A stretch of DNA of 64,000 nucleotides from PALSA-129 sp963842505 (GTDB lineage Bacteria > Acidobacteriota > Terriglobia > Bryobacterales > Bryobacteraceae), in NCBI GenBank assembly GCA_963842505.1, contig CAWJGZ010000002.1, positions 434,001-498,000 on the forward strand, given 5' to 3'. Within the stretch, counting starts at the first letter, position 1; every line of letters begins with the position of its first letter. A program made the position numbers and the translations under genes. Below are positions 43,451 to 53,096 of the stretch, piece after piece. The notes below the pieces were generated by a model. That model was given only the letters and a program-made list of their open reading frames with translations, did not search any database and was not told the DNA's origin.

Positions 43451-43778
43451 GAACGCCAAACTCCTCCGCCTGCATTTCGGCGAGAGCGACCGGTGCAAGG
43501 GGAAGCCATTGTACGAAGCGATTGTGAATCGCTGCAAGGAATTGAAAATCGCCGGCGCCACCGTATTTCGCGGCCTGGAAGGATTCGGCGAGACCGCGGA
43601 AATCCACCGCCATCACCTCATCAGAAGGGATCAGCCCATTGTCGTCACAATTGTGGATACGCCGGAAAACCTGGAACGGCTGATTCCCGAGATCGAGGAG
43701 ATGATGGACACCGGCATGATCGCCACCTCGGACGTGGAATACCTGCGCATCGAAAAGCCGCCGGCGGCTGGAAGCTAA
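43437..43778 (+). CDS. DUF190 (PII-like) protein
   Basis: A 113-aa single-domain DUF190 protein (LLRLHFGESDRCKGKPLYEAIVNRCKELKIAGATVFRGLEGFGETAEIHRHHL). The start ATG overlaps the end of the tandem gene by 14 nt, so the two are coexpressed. Its sequence is closest to the second module of the neighbour, suggesting a duplication. Probably a third subunit of a PII-like oligomer. Confidence 0.88.
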   Translation: MRTVKNAKLLRLHFGESDRCKGKPLYEAIVNRCKELKIAGATVFRGLEGFGETAEIHRHHLIRRDQPIVVTIVDTPENLERLIPEIEEMMDTGMIATSDVEYLRIEKPPAAGS

Positions 43779-43787
43779 TCGCGCCGC

Positions 43788-45887
43788 TTACTTCCGTTGC
43801 AGCGTCACCGCGCTGATAATGCCCGCCAGCCCGCTGCGGTCCACCGGCTTGACCTCCAGGCGATTGCTCCCGCTTGCCAGCTTCCATACGAAACCGCCCG
43901 CCTGCTCTTTCCACTCTCCGCCGTTCTCGCGCACCAGGTAATGGTGGAAGAAGGGCATGGAGTTCTTGAGCGCCACGCGCAACTCGCCCGCGTTTTCACC
44001 GTCCAGCAGGACCATCCGCGCCTGGTTGAGGGTCCAGTAGAGATCGGTCTCCTTGTCGACGTAATTGGCGTGGACCGGCATACGCGGCGTACGGGCGTCT
44101 TCCCAATTCACGAAGCCATCCCAGCCCGGCCACATGGTGCCCTGCTTGAGCGGTAGCGGAGCCGGCGAAGAAAGAAAATTGTCCCGCGGCGTGAGCCGCA
44201 GCTTGCCCGCCGCCAGGTATCCGTGCTCCTTCCACCAGGGATAATCCTCCACTGGCTTCCCATAGTTGTAGCCTCCGTCGGAATACTTGAGCGGCACCCG
44301 CGTTTCGGTATCCGTTACTCGCTTGGCGAGTTCCCCGGGATCGATACTGAAAATGGTCTCCGCCTTGCGAAAGAACGCACCCAGGTATACCCGGTGCAAC
44401 TCCAGCAAATTGCTCGGAACCTTGGTCTTGGGATCGGAGTAGTTCGCGTCCAACGACGCATCCATGTAAATCCATTTCTGGAACTGGTTGCTCCAGATCT
44501 CGGCGATTTCGTGCCCCATTTCGTTGTAGCCGTCAATGCAGAAATGGCGGCCCTGCATGCCGAACGCGCGGCAGGCCTGCATCAGGACCAGGTTGTATTG
44601 CAGGCAGAATCCCGTAATACTCATCCCCGACGCATCGCGAGTGATGATCGATTCGGCGTTCCAGCCGGGATACCGCCGGGGGAAGCCTTCAGTGACATTG
44701 CGCATCTGCGCCGCCCAGTGGCGCAGCTTGACCAGCATGGCCAGCTCGCTGGTGGCGCCCGCGACCACGCTGTCCAGATTGAAAGCCTTGCGGAACTGCT
44801 GTAGAGCCGGCAAATCGGAGGGTTCGTACTCGAACTCGACCGGGCTTTCCACAATGCGCTGGTTGCGATCTTCGGTGAGGGCCACGTCCGCGGTGTGTGG
44901 AGGCAGGTCGCGGTACGTCGATTTCAGGGAGAGCGAGGACAGCCGCGGCGAGACCGCGGGATCCGCCGTGGAAAACTGCGCCCTCAGTTGAATGAAGCGG
45001 CCCCGCGGAACGGCTTCGCCAGCCAGTCCCGCTCCCACCGCGTTCCAATCGCTCCAGGCATCCTGCTGGTAGAACGGCGTCGTGCCGCTGCGCCAGGAGA
45101 TAGCCAGGCGGCTGCCCGCCGGCACGTCGGCAGTGGCGGCGATCTCGAGTTTTTCAGCCTCCACCGGCGCCACCAGCGTCTTCGGCTCCGCCAGCGTCCG
45201 TAGATCCAGCACCGGGGAAACCGCCGTTCCTTCGGCGCTGTACTGCTCGAAGAACAGGCGCACCCCATATTCGCCGCGCAGGTTGTCGCGCTGCCCCAGT
45301 TGCGTGCTCCACTGCGCGCCGCCGTCGTTCGATTTGGCGCTGCGCCCGGGCGCCGAGGTGCGCGTTCGCGAACCCTTGGCGTAGTCGCTGTCCTGGGCGA
45401 TGTAAAACCCCCAGCCCTGCGAACTCTCTGGCGACCGGAATACGATGGTGTTCTTTCCCGCCCGCACCAGCCCGGCCGGGAGTGGCATGGCGAGGTACGA
45501 TTCGTACTTGGGGCCGCCCGCGGTGTAGCGCAGCGCATGGCCGTTCACTTCCACCTCCAGCGCGGGATGGCCCTCCCCAGGTTCGGCCCAGAACAGCAGC
45601 AGGACCGGGGCTGCCGGCGCTGCCGCATCCACCAGCAGCTCCTTACGGATGACGGACGCGCCCCGCACCTTGTCCCAGGCGTCCGGGTTATTGTTGACGC
45701 CCGCGGCCGGAGCGTCGTCTTCCACCAGGACCGCCTTTTCCAGAGCCAGCCCGCCCGCTGTGACCCGCAGCTTGTGTGTGAGCGCCTGTTGGTAGAATTC
45801 GGTTGCCGTCACCACCCGAGCCGTCTCCGCGGCAAAGGTCTGGCCGGCCAACATCAGCGCGCAAGCAGCCCACCACAGGCGCATCAT
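43788..45887 (-). CDS. Secreted transglutaminase-like protein
   Basis: A 699-aa exported protein (signal peptide MMRLWWAACALMLAGQTFA). The middle has a transglutaminase-like domain: catalytic Cys in SITGFCLQYNLVLMQACRAFG, then a His and Asp region in GYNEMGHEIAEIWSNQFQKWIYMDASLDANY. The N-terminal half (about 25-330) looks like beta-rich carbohydrate- or surface-binding domains. The likely role is a periplasmic or extracellular peptidase or crosslinker. It ends 10 bp from the convergent DUF190 gene. Confidence 0.8.
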   Translation of the reverse strand: MMRLWWAACALMLAGQTFAAETARVVTATEFYQQALTHKLRVTAGGLALEKAVLVEDDAPAAGVNNNPDAWDKVRGASVIRKELLVDAAAPAAPVLLLFWAEPGEGHPALEVEVNGHALRYTAGGPKYESYLAMPLPAGLVRAGKNTIVFRSPESSQGWGFYIAQDSDYAKGSRTRTSAPGRSAKSNDGGAQWSTQLGQRDNLRGEYGVRLFFEQYSAEGTAVSPVLDLRTLAEPKTLVAPVEAEKLEIAATADVPAGSRLAISWRSGTTPFYQQDAWSDWNAVGAGLAGEAVPRGRFIQLRAQFSTADPAVSPRLSSLSLKSTYRDLPPHTADVALTEDRNQRIVESPVEFEYEPSDLPALQQFRKAFNLDSVVAGATSELAMLVKLRHWAAQMRNVTEGFPRRYPGWNAESIITRDASGMSITGFCLQYNLVLMQACRAFGMQGRHFCIDGYNEMGHEIAEIWSNQFQKWIYMDASLDANYSDPKTKVPSNLLELHRVYLGAFFRKAETIFSIDPGELAKRVTDTETRVPLKYSDGGYNYGKPVEDYPWWKEHGYLAAGKLRLTPRDNFLSSPAPLPLKQGTMWPGWDGFVNWEDARTPRMPVHANYVDKETDLYWTLNQARMVLLDGENAGELRVALKNSMPFFHHYLVRENGGEWKEQAGGFVWKLASGSNRLEVKPVDRSGLAGIISAVTLQRK

Positions 45888-46036
45888 GGATCAATCTTAC
45901 CCTGCCGCTTCCGGCTCCCGCTCGTTGTATCGATCCGCTTTCCTGCTAATCCCCTTTGTTCGGCGGCTGGTCCGGGCCCAGTACAGGAAAGGACGTGATT
46001 CTCAGGCGCGCGGCGCCACGGCCGGTGGTTGTGGCG

Positions 46037-48109
46037 CTACTTCGCCCGCGCCGCCCACTTCTTCCAGAGGTCGGGATCGGCGATCATCTTCATGAACAGT
46101 CCCCCGACTACCGAGCGTGCCTGAAAGCCCCTCTGCTTGCCGTCGGTAGTCATGTACCAATCCGTCATGGGAACGCGGCTCGGCGTTTCCTGCGCCCATT
46201 TCCATGCGGGTGCGATCAGGGCGCGGAAGCTGCTGTCGGAGTCGGCCAGAGTGGCCGTCCAGAACAGCCAATCCAGCTTCGTATACTCCGCGCGGTTGTC
46301 GAGCGGCAGGCCGTACTGTTTCTGCCTGGTCTGATAGTAGGCAATCTCGCTACGGGCCACTTCCGGCGGAAACAGGTTCAGCCCGAGCACGCGGTCCCAG
46401 ACCAGGTTGTATTTCTGGCTCCAGGTACCCGGCTTGCCGAACGCCAGAACGGTGTGATCGCCATCGCCGGCCAGTTGCATCCAACGGTTCGCATAATCCT
46501 GCGCGGTCGACCGGTACCGCACGGCGTCGGCCTTACGCCCGGTAAGTTCGCACAACTGCGCGTAGCCTCCCAGGGCTTCGATGGCTTTGAGTGAGAGGTT
46601 GGCATTGCGAGCCAGGTGTCCGGCGAAATCGTCCGTGCAAAGCTGGTTCTCCGGGTCCAGACCCTTGTCGCGCAGGTACTCGGCCCATTTCGTGAGCACG
46701 GGCCAGTACTTCTGCGCGAGATCCGCGGCGCCTTCGATGTGCGCCAGAGCGGCTACCAGGATGAGCATGTTGCCGCTCTCCTCGACGGGCATCTGGTTGA
46801 TTTCGTTCTTTTCGCCACCGCCATACACTTGACCGTTGGCGAGCGGGTACGTTCCCAGATCGTGAGGCGCGAATGGAAACGCCCAGCGTTCCATGGACGC
46901 ATATTGCAGGATGGGTTCAACCGAGCCCCGCAGCAGCTTCGGGTTCATCAAAAGGAACAGCGGAGCACTAGGGTAGAAGACGTCTACCGTGTCGATGCAG
47001 CCGTTGGAGAAGTTCTCTTTGGGGAAGTAGAGAAGAGAGCCGTCGGCATCCACGGCCAGTTTGTGCGCCGCCAGGGATTGCCGGTAAGCCAACGAGCACA
47101 TCTCGGCGTAAGGCTCGCCTCCGGCGCGCCGCAGGTCGGCGGTCAGTTCCTCGTCGAACAGGCGGCACTTCTCTTGAATCGCGGCGTAGTCGCGTTCCGC
47201 GGCGGCCAGCAGATCGCCGGCCTGCGCCCCTTTGCGCCGCCAATATGGCTGAACCCGCCGATGAAAATACTCCAGCGACACGATGTCGTCATAAGCCAGC
47301 ACCACGTGGCGCGCTACCGGACTCGCCGAAACCTCGCCCAGATCGAACACGTAGGCCAGCACCTGGCTGCGGCGCGGCAGGGCATTCCACGGGGACAGAT
47401 CGTCGCTTTCCGGCGCCTCGCCGCGGTCGAGAAAGGCCTGCATGGCGGCCTGCCGGTCGACTGCCGCTTCCGCAACTCCGGGTTGTGCGGGAGCGGCCAC
47501 GTAGAGATAGCCCCAGTCGATGCGCAGGTTGTCTCCCCATTTTTCGAGCACAGGCTGCTGCCGGGTGCCTATTCGGAGTACGTCCAGATTGGGAACCTTG
47601 AATCGTGCCCAATCCACAGGTTGGTCGGGCGTATTTACGGCCAGTTCCGCGCTGGCATCGAAGTAAACCTGGGTCTTGTGCGCCTTGCCGTCGGTCGAGC
47701 TCACCGCCCAACTGACATAGGTGATGGGCCGGGAGAGCAGCTCCAAGTCGTTCGGCAGCGCGGCGGTGAGGAAGGTGAGCGTAACGTGCACGCCCGCGCC
47801 TTCGAATTCATAGATGGTTCGCGTGGGTAAGACCTGCACGCGCCGCTGCGGCAGTGGCGGCACGCCGCTCCGGCCGGCGCCCATCAGGCGGTAGGCCCTG
47901 CCATCCAACCGAATCAGGCTGGTAAGGCTCTGCGGAGTGCCGGTCCAGTGGCGCGTGGCGTCTTCGTTCAGCCGGTCCGATAGCGACCAGATGCTGAAGT
48001 AGGGGTCGGTGGTTACCAGCGGCACGGCCGGCGGCCGGAAGCTCGACGGCTGACACCATGCGGCAGCCATTGAAACGAAAAGAAGACAGAGAAGCAAGTG
48101 GGAGCGCAT
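46037..48109 (-). CDS. Secreted DUF4965/DUF5127/DUF1793 glutaminase-like protein
   Basis: A 690-aa exported protein: signal peptide MRSHLLLCLLFVSMAAAWC, then SFRPPAVPLVTTDPYFSIWSLSDRLNEDATRHWTG at the N terminus, characteristic of the DUF5127/DUF4965/DUF1793 set found in fungal glutaminase A-like proteins. The C-terminal half is all-helical (alpha/alpha barrel type), with DTVDVFYPSAPLFLLMNPKLL and a W-rich end. Probably an extracellular hydrolase; its real substrate is not known. Confidence 0.8.
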   Translation of the reverse strand: MRSHLLLCLLFVSMAAAWCQPSSFRPPAVPLVTTDPYFSIWSLSDRLNEDATRHWTGTPQSLTSLIRLDGRAYRLMGAGRSGVPPLPQRRVQVLPTRTIYEFEGAGVHVTLTFLTAALPNDLELLSRPITYVSWAVSSTDGKAHKTQVYFDASAELAVNTPDQPVDWARFKVPNLDVLRIGTRQQPVLEKWGDNLRIDWGYLYVAAPAQPGVAEAAVDRQAAMQAFLDRGEAPESDDLSPWNALPRRSQVLAYVFDLGEVSASPVARHVVLAYDDIVSLEYFHRRVQPYWRRKGAQAGDLLAAAERDYAAIQEKCRLFDEELTADLRRAGGEPYAEMCSLAYRQSLAAHKLAVDADGSLLYFPKENFSNGCIDTVDVFYPSAPLFLLMNPKLLRGSVEPILQYASMERWAFPFAPHDLGTYPLANGQVYGGGEKNEINQMPVEESGNMLILVAALAHIEGAADLAQKYWPVLTKWAEYLRDKGLDPENQLCTDDFAGHLARNANLSLKAIEALGGYAQLCELTGRKADAVRYRSTAQDYANRWMQLAGDGDHTVLAFGKPGTWSQKYNLVWDRVLGLNLFPPEVARSEIAYYQTRQKQYGLPLDNRAEYTKLDWLFWTATLADSDSSFRALIAPAWKWAQETPSRVPMTDWYMTTDGKQRGFQARSVVGGLFMKMIADPDLWKKWAARAK

Positions 48110-48839
48110 ATTGGTTGTCTTCGCGATGTAGATATCTTAATTCAACTCGGATTCAAGGGGAGCCTAAGCCCAGCCGTTTTGCGACCTGGCAGCGGACTTT
48201 GTCGCGCCGCGCAGGCCGAGGCCAGCCGATGGGAAAACTTCAATTTTGTGGAGCTGATAATCCTGACTCAGAGGAGTATCGTCCACGGTAGGAAAGGCAA
48301 GGTAAAGACCGGGTATCCCCGCGACTACGTTCTACTCGATCCTGCGTTGGGGTTCTTCTGGAACACCGAGAGCGGTGCTACCCAATCCCAGGGGCGTCAA
48401 GCTCACAGCAAAGTAGTGGAGATGATTTTGAAACCTATCGTGGACTAAAGTGGGTTTGGGAGTTGCGCTTGGTAGCTCGTAACCAATTGAAAGGATTGGT
48501 TGCGGGGGCCTGCAACGCTCCGAATTTGCTATCCATTCCATTCAGTAGAGCGCTGGTTGAACTGAGAGCCTGATCGGTGGGGTTAGCCAGAGTTGGACCG
48601 CTGTGCTTTTGCGTGTGCAGTAGTTGCCAAGGACCGGGTAGCCGACGTTCCGTACGGATTATGCGCAGATGGGCAATGTGATCCGGAACGACGGGACGGG
48701 AAGCGCGGTAGGCTGAAACTATGTAAATTCGTTAATTCTGGCTTTCAGTATTGACTGAACGGCCCAGGCCTTCATATACTGCGGGAGGCAAGGACAGAAC
48801 TATTGCAATTTGTTCCAATGGGAAAGGGCCGTGGCGACA
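48110..48839. other. Intergenic region holding the left edge of the tRNA-linked island
   Basis: No convincing gene in 730 bp. A 116-aa frame at 48098-48448 has no recognisable features. The 12-bp tRNA-end copy lies at 48497-48508. Between there and the gene at 48840 the sequence is lower in GC and looks like island DNA. There may be a remnant gene but I cannot identify one. Confidence 0.5.
48497..48508 (+). repeat. Left attachment-like site (copy of tRNA-fMet 3' end)
   Basis: TGGTTGCGGGGG is identical to the sequence at 52954-52965, the last 12 bases of the tRNA-fMet gene (CCA end included, seen on the minus strand). The two copies bracket the methyltransferase-nuclease genes, like attL and attR of an integrated element. 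Confidence 0.55.
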
Positions 48840-49049
48840 ATGGCGCAACCCAAGAGTACATCCCGTGAGCGGAAAAATAACCAGGGGCCCTCGATGACGT
48901 CGTCTGCGCTGGAGACGCTCAATTTCAAGGTGACAGCGGACTTCAAGAGGCAGTTCAAGGGTTACGCCGTCAGCCAGGGGATAAGCATGGTGGAGCTGCT
49001 CAAGGAAGGTTTTGCGCTGAGCCAGGAAAAGCGGAAGCTGGCCTCGTAA
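48840..49049 (+). CDS. Small DNA-binding-like protein (ribbon-helix-helix type)
   Basis: A 69-aa protein. The C-terminal part (ALETLNFKVTADFKRQFKGYAVSQGISMVELLKEGFALSQEK) looks like a ribbon-helix-helix fold: a short strand (LNFKV), then two helices. Such small proteins often control adjacent restriction or toxin genes. A GTG at 48831 in the same frame is also possible, with AAAGGG upstream. Directly precedes the methyltransferase with a 25-bp gap. Confidence 0.6.
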   Translation: MAQPKSTSRERKNNQGPSMTSSALETLNFKVTADFKRQFKGYAVSQGISMVELLKEGFALSQEKRKLAS

Positions 49050-49074
49050 TGCAGAGCAGAGATGGCGTTTTCAG

Positions 49075-52000
49075 ATGAACGCACAAACAAACCAAGACTG
49101 GCGCAAAGACTTCGGCATCGGGTCGTCCGGCTCCGTGTCTTTCTTCGCCAGCAAAGCAGATTTGGGCTCGTCGAAAATCGGTGCTTCGCAAGGCCACGTT
49201 TTGCGTCGCGCTTTCGATCTTCTGGATCTCAATGGCATCCTATGCACCGACAGCACTCCGCTCGTGTATTTCAAGGAAGTGACGCGGATTGATCGGCCCT
49301 CGGCACAAGCGCTTCACCGGACGTTCTGGAACCACGGTGGTGCTCCGGTACTGGTTCTCATTTCGCAAGACGAGGTTCATGTCTATTCGGGCCTCGCGAA
49401 ACCGGGGCCGCTACCGGCAAGCGGCGACATTCCCGGGCTGGTGGATATCATCGACCGGGGGACGTCTGCGATTCGGGAGTTTCTACCGGCCGTGGAGTCG
49501 GGCGCATTTTTCAGGCAGAACGGGAAGCTGTTCGACCCGGCTAATCGCGTGGATAGGGAGTTGCTCGGCAATCTCCAGGCGACGCGTGACAAACTAGCCA
49601 TACAGTCCGAGAACCGGCTAGACAGCAAGGTACTAGACGCCCTGCTGTGTAGACTCGTTTTCGCCTGCTATCTGTTCGACCGTGAGATCATCGGCGAGTC
49701 GTACCTGCAATCGATCGGGTTGGAGGGGGCAGGTCACCTGCGCGATCTCCTTGGCTTGCAACCGAGGGCGCAGGCGAAGCGCCATTTGTACAGCCTGTTC
49801 AAGAGGCTAGGCAAGGACTTCAACGGAGACCTATTCAGCGACAACCTTGACGCTGAAGCGGCACTGGTGGATGCTTCATTTATCGATCCGCTGGATGATT
49901 TTTTTCGTGCCACGAATGTCGTGACTGGGCAAGGGGCCTTCTGGCCCTACGACTTTGCGGCCATCCCCGTAGAGGCAATTAGTGCCATTTACGAGCGATT
50001 TCTGCAAAGCTCGGATAAGAGCAATGGCGCATTCTACACGCCGAGGTTTCTAGCCGAGCTTGTGCTGGACATGGCCCTTGCAAATTCGCCTTCGCTGCTG
50101 GACCAGCGCTATCTGGACCCCGCATGTGGTTCAGGTGTCTTCCTTGTGACGTTGTTCAACCGGATGGCTGAAGAATGGAAACAGGCGAATCCTACTGCCC
50201 GCAATGACCGGCGCGCGCGCGAACTGCGGGAAATACTGTGCAGCAGCCTTTACGGCATTGACATCAATCCGACCGCATGTAGGATCACGGCATTCAGTCT
50301 TTACCTGGCATATCTCGACCAGTTGTCTCCGCGTGATGTGCTGGAGTTGGCTGAAAAAGGGCATCGACTGCCGCGCCTGATTCACTATCCCGATAGCAAC
50401 GGGAATCGTCAAGTGGAAGGCCATATCTGGTGCGGGGACTTCTTCGCCGGAAGCGGGCAGTACCCCGTTGACGCAGACCTAGTCATTGGTAATCCACCAT
50501 GGGGAAGCACGGCGTCAAAGAATACACCAGCAGGTCAATGGTGCGCGGCTGCGGAGCGCCGCCTGCCCGTGCCAGACAATCAGATCGCGACAGCGTTTAT
50601 CTGGAAGGCAGCCAAGCACGTGCGCGAGAAAGGCCGTGTCTGCCTGATTGTGCCTCACAGCACACTGTTCAATCACACAACAACGGCTATCGCATTCCAG
50701 CGGGAGCTATTCACCCGACATGCTGTTGACCAGGTCTTGAACCTTGCTGATTACCGTTTTTTCCTTTTTGCGGAAGCACGCCATCCGGCACTCGTCATGG
50801 CTTACCGGAAGGAACCGCCGCGCACCCCGCAACACGCTATCGCCTACTGGTCGCCGAAGTCGGACTGGCTTGTCATGCAGACTGACGTGATCACGATTGC
50901 GCCGGAGGACCGTTCGACCATAAAGGTCGAGGAAGTCCTTCGCGACCTCGAAGGCAGGGACGGCCCCCAAATTTGGAAGCAACGATTCTGGGCGACGGGA
51001 AGAGATCGCCGCTTGATCGATCGGCTGGGGCTGAACACGCGGTTGAGAGACTATGTGCGCCAGCCGAAAGACAAGGACAAGAAGAAGCGCTGGATGATGG
51101 CGGTCGGACTGCAGCCGGTTGGAGAGAACGACGATCCCGAAAAAGCAGAGGTCGTGAAGTTGCCATCGAGGCTGTTTGTGGAAGCGGCAGCGTCCGCGAA
51201 GATTGACTTGTTCTTGCTTTCCGACGATTGCAAGTGTCTTCCAAAGGCCGAATTCACTGCACGCAGCGGCTCCAACAAGGATACGACCGTTTTCAAGGCC
51301 CCGCACGTGCTCGTAGCGAAGGGGTTCACGCGGGTCGCGTTTGCGGATTTCGATGTGTCGTTCCAGGACTTCCTGCGCGGTATCCATGGGCCCCAGGACG
51401 ATCGGGACCTCCTGGTTTTCCTCGCAGCATATCTACGATCCAGCCTCGCGCGGTTCTTCTTGTTCCATACCTCATCACACTGGGGCATCACTCGGCAGCA
51501 GGTACATGTAGACGAGTTGCTGCGGTTACCCTTTTTCCTTCCGGAGGCGATGCACAATACAGACCGCGGCTGGGCGATTGTGCGGCAGGTGAGCCGTATT
51601 GTGGAGGCCGCTGCAGCGCAGGCCGCCGAGGGCTTCGTCGACCGACGTGGCTTGGTACGCACGGCCACTGAGGCTATCGAGCCCTTGCTCGACGAATACT
51701 TCGATGTTCTACCGGCAGAGAAGGCGCTTGTCAACGACACTGTGTCTGTCACAATCCGAAGCATTCTTCCAACGAGGAAGAAAGCTAATATCCCGACAAT
51801 AAAACCGAGCCGCGAATCACAACGGAAACACTACACGAAGATCCTTTGCGACACGTTGAATAGGTGGTCAAGAAACAGTGGATATACGGTACAAGGTCGT
51901 TCAGTCGCGTCGGAGAAATTGGGGCTAGGTATAGCCGTCCTACAAAAAATGGTGTCCGGGAGTGTTCTGGACAAAGAAGAGGACCTCGGCGATGTGATGG

Positions 52001-52203
52001 CAGCGCTTGACCGCCTGCGCAAGGCTACGAAGCGGAAGTTCAACAGTTTTGAGCTGGTCCGCGGCGCGAAGGTCTTTGACGGGAATCGACTTTACGTGGT
52101 GAAACAAATCGGCCAGCGGTTCTGGACAGAGACCGCTGCATTGAACGATGCGGACGAGATCGCGGGTACTATTCTCATGCATACGCCAGAGGGCGTGGCA
52201 TGA
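49075..52203 (+). CDS. N6-adenine DNA methyltransferase (Eco57I-type, large)
   Basis: A 1042-aa class I SAM-dependent methyltransferase. GAFYTP (318-323) precedes motif I DPACGSG (348-354), and the catalytic motif IV NPPW is at 473-476. The N-terminal about 300 residues and C-terminal about 350 residues are target-recognition-like or helper regions. It overlaps the following gene by 4 nt (ATGA), which encodes a probable nuclease. Together they fit a restriction-modification or related defence unit. Base composition is visibly lower in GC than its neighbours, consistent with transfer. Confidence 0.85.
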   Translation: MNAQTNQDWRKDFGIGSSGSVSFFASKADLGSSKIGASQGHVLRRAFDLLDLNGILCTDSTPLVYFKEVTRIDRPSAQALHRTFWNHGGAPVLVLISQDEVHVYSGLAKPGPLPASGDIPGLVDIIDRGTSAIREFLPAVESGAFFRQNGKLFDPANRVDRELLGNLQATRDKLAIQSENRLDSKVLDALLCRLVFACYLFDREIIGESYLQSIGLEGAGHLRDLLGLQPRAQAKRHLYSLFKRLGKDFNGDLFSDNLDAEAALVDASFIDPLDDFFRATNVVTGQGAFWPYDFAAIPVEAISAIYERFLQSSDKSNGAFYTPRFLAELVLDMALANSPSLLDQRYLDPACGSGVFLVTLFNRMAEEWKQANPTARNDRRARELREILCSSLYGIDINPTACRITAFSLYLAYLDQLSPRDVLELAEKGHRLPRLIHYPDSNGNRQVEGHIWCGDFFAGSGQYPVDADLVIGNPPWGSTASKNTPAGQWCAAAERRLPVPDNQIATAFIWKAAKHVREKGRVCLIVPHSTLFNHTTTAIAFQRELFTRHAVDQVLNLADYRFFLFAEARHPALVMAYRKEPPRTPQHAIAYWSPKSDWLVMQTDVITIAPEDRSTIKVEEVLRDLEGRDGPQIWKQRFWATGRDRRLIDRLGLNTRLRDYVRQPKDKDKKKRWMMAVGLQPVGENDDPEKAEVVKLPSRLFVEAAASAKIDLFLLSDDCKCLPKAEFTARSGSNKDTTVFKAPHVLVAKGFTRVAFADFDVSFQDFLRGIHGPQDDRDLLVFLAAYLRSSLARFFLFHTSSHWGITRQQVHVDELLRLPFFLPEAMHNTDRGWAIVRQVSRIVEAAAAQAAEGFVDRRGLVRTATEAIEPLLDEYFDVLPAEKALVNDTVSVTIRSILPTRKKANIPTIKPSRESQRKHYTKILCDTLNRWSRNSGYTVQGRSVASEKLGLGIAVLQKMVSGSVLDKEEDLGDVMAALDRLRKATKRKFNSFELVRGAKVFDGNRLYVVKQIGQRFWTETAALNDADEIAGTILMHTPEGVA

Positions 52204-52847
52204 GCATTATCGGCGCGCCATCTGAATGGGTCGGGCTGATTGATCCCATGGTTCCGGTGATCCTTCAGCTTGTCATTGATAGCTGGGATGAGATGCTGCC
52301 CATTGCGTCGGACGAGCGCGAGGACGACATAACTGTTGCGCTCTGCCGCGCGCTGAAGCGGAACCGTACGGCGCGAGAACTGATGTTCACGATCGACACC
52401 CAACAAGTCGAACTCGATCCAGAACCCGGTGAAGATCTCGGCCGCATAGATATATCCTTTCGACCGCTTGTGCCGCGCGAAGACATCTATTTCTGCCTCG
52501 AAGGCAAGCGTCTGAATGTCGTCAAAGACGGAAAGGTGCGGCCGTATGCATCGGAATATGTCACCCTGGGGATGGTGCGTTTTGTAACGGGACAGTATGC
52601 AAAGGAAGTCCGTCATGGTGGGATGGTCGGCTACGTCTTGGACGGCGATGTTCTACGCGCCATCTCAAATGTAGCAAGCAACGTGCAGCGCCACTACGCC
52701 GCGCTGTGCATGACGCCGCCCGGCGGATTGTCTGCGTCATCTCTTCTCACACAGGAAACGCGAGCGCGGGAAACCATTCATAACCGGAAGTCCGCGATTG
52801 CTGGTTTTCGTATCCATCATCTATTCCTAGCCCGACTCGCAGGTTAG
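52200..52847 (+). CDS. Putative PD-(D/E)XK nuclease of the restriction-like unit
   Basis: A 215-aa protein. The core reads GRIDISF (D84) then YFCLEGKRLN (E101, K103), a D...ExK pattern of PD-(D/E)XK nucleases, with an upstream acidic DEREDD region (39-43) as the first conserved acid. The start overlaps the methyltransferase stop (ATGA). Therefore it may be the cognate restriction endonuclease. I do not recognise a named family. The 3' end lies 106 bp from the tRNA-fMet gene. Confidence 0.7.
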   Translation: MSIIGAPSEWVGLIDPMVPVILQLVIDSWDEMLPIASDEREDDITVALCRALKRNRTARELMFTIDTQQVELDPEPGEDLGRIDISFRPLVPREDIYFCLEGKRLNVVKDGKVRPYASEYVTLGMVRFVTGQYAKEVRHGGMVGYVLDGDVLRAISNVASNVQRHYAALCMTPPGGLSASSLLTQETRARETIHNRKSAIAGFRIHHLFLARLAG

Positions 52848-52953
52848 TTGCTCCAGAAGCTCAAGGATGCGGATGGTTCATCACGGAGAATTCCGGTAGC
52901 CATACAGATCATGAGACGATGGTTGCAGGCACGGATTGATTACAAGGAAGTTC

Positions 52954-53030
<77 letters not shown>

Positions 53031-53096
53031 GTCCTATCCTAGCGCATGACGCTCGTCCGGTCAAATTTCCGTTACCGCGCCGGGTACAATAATGAT

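Noticed and set aside
48098..48448. A 116-codon plus-strand frame
   Set aside because: No recognisable domain, and its first part overlaps the region just upstream of the glutaminase-like gene. It may be a remnant but I cannot support it.
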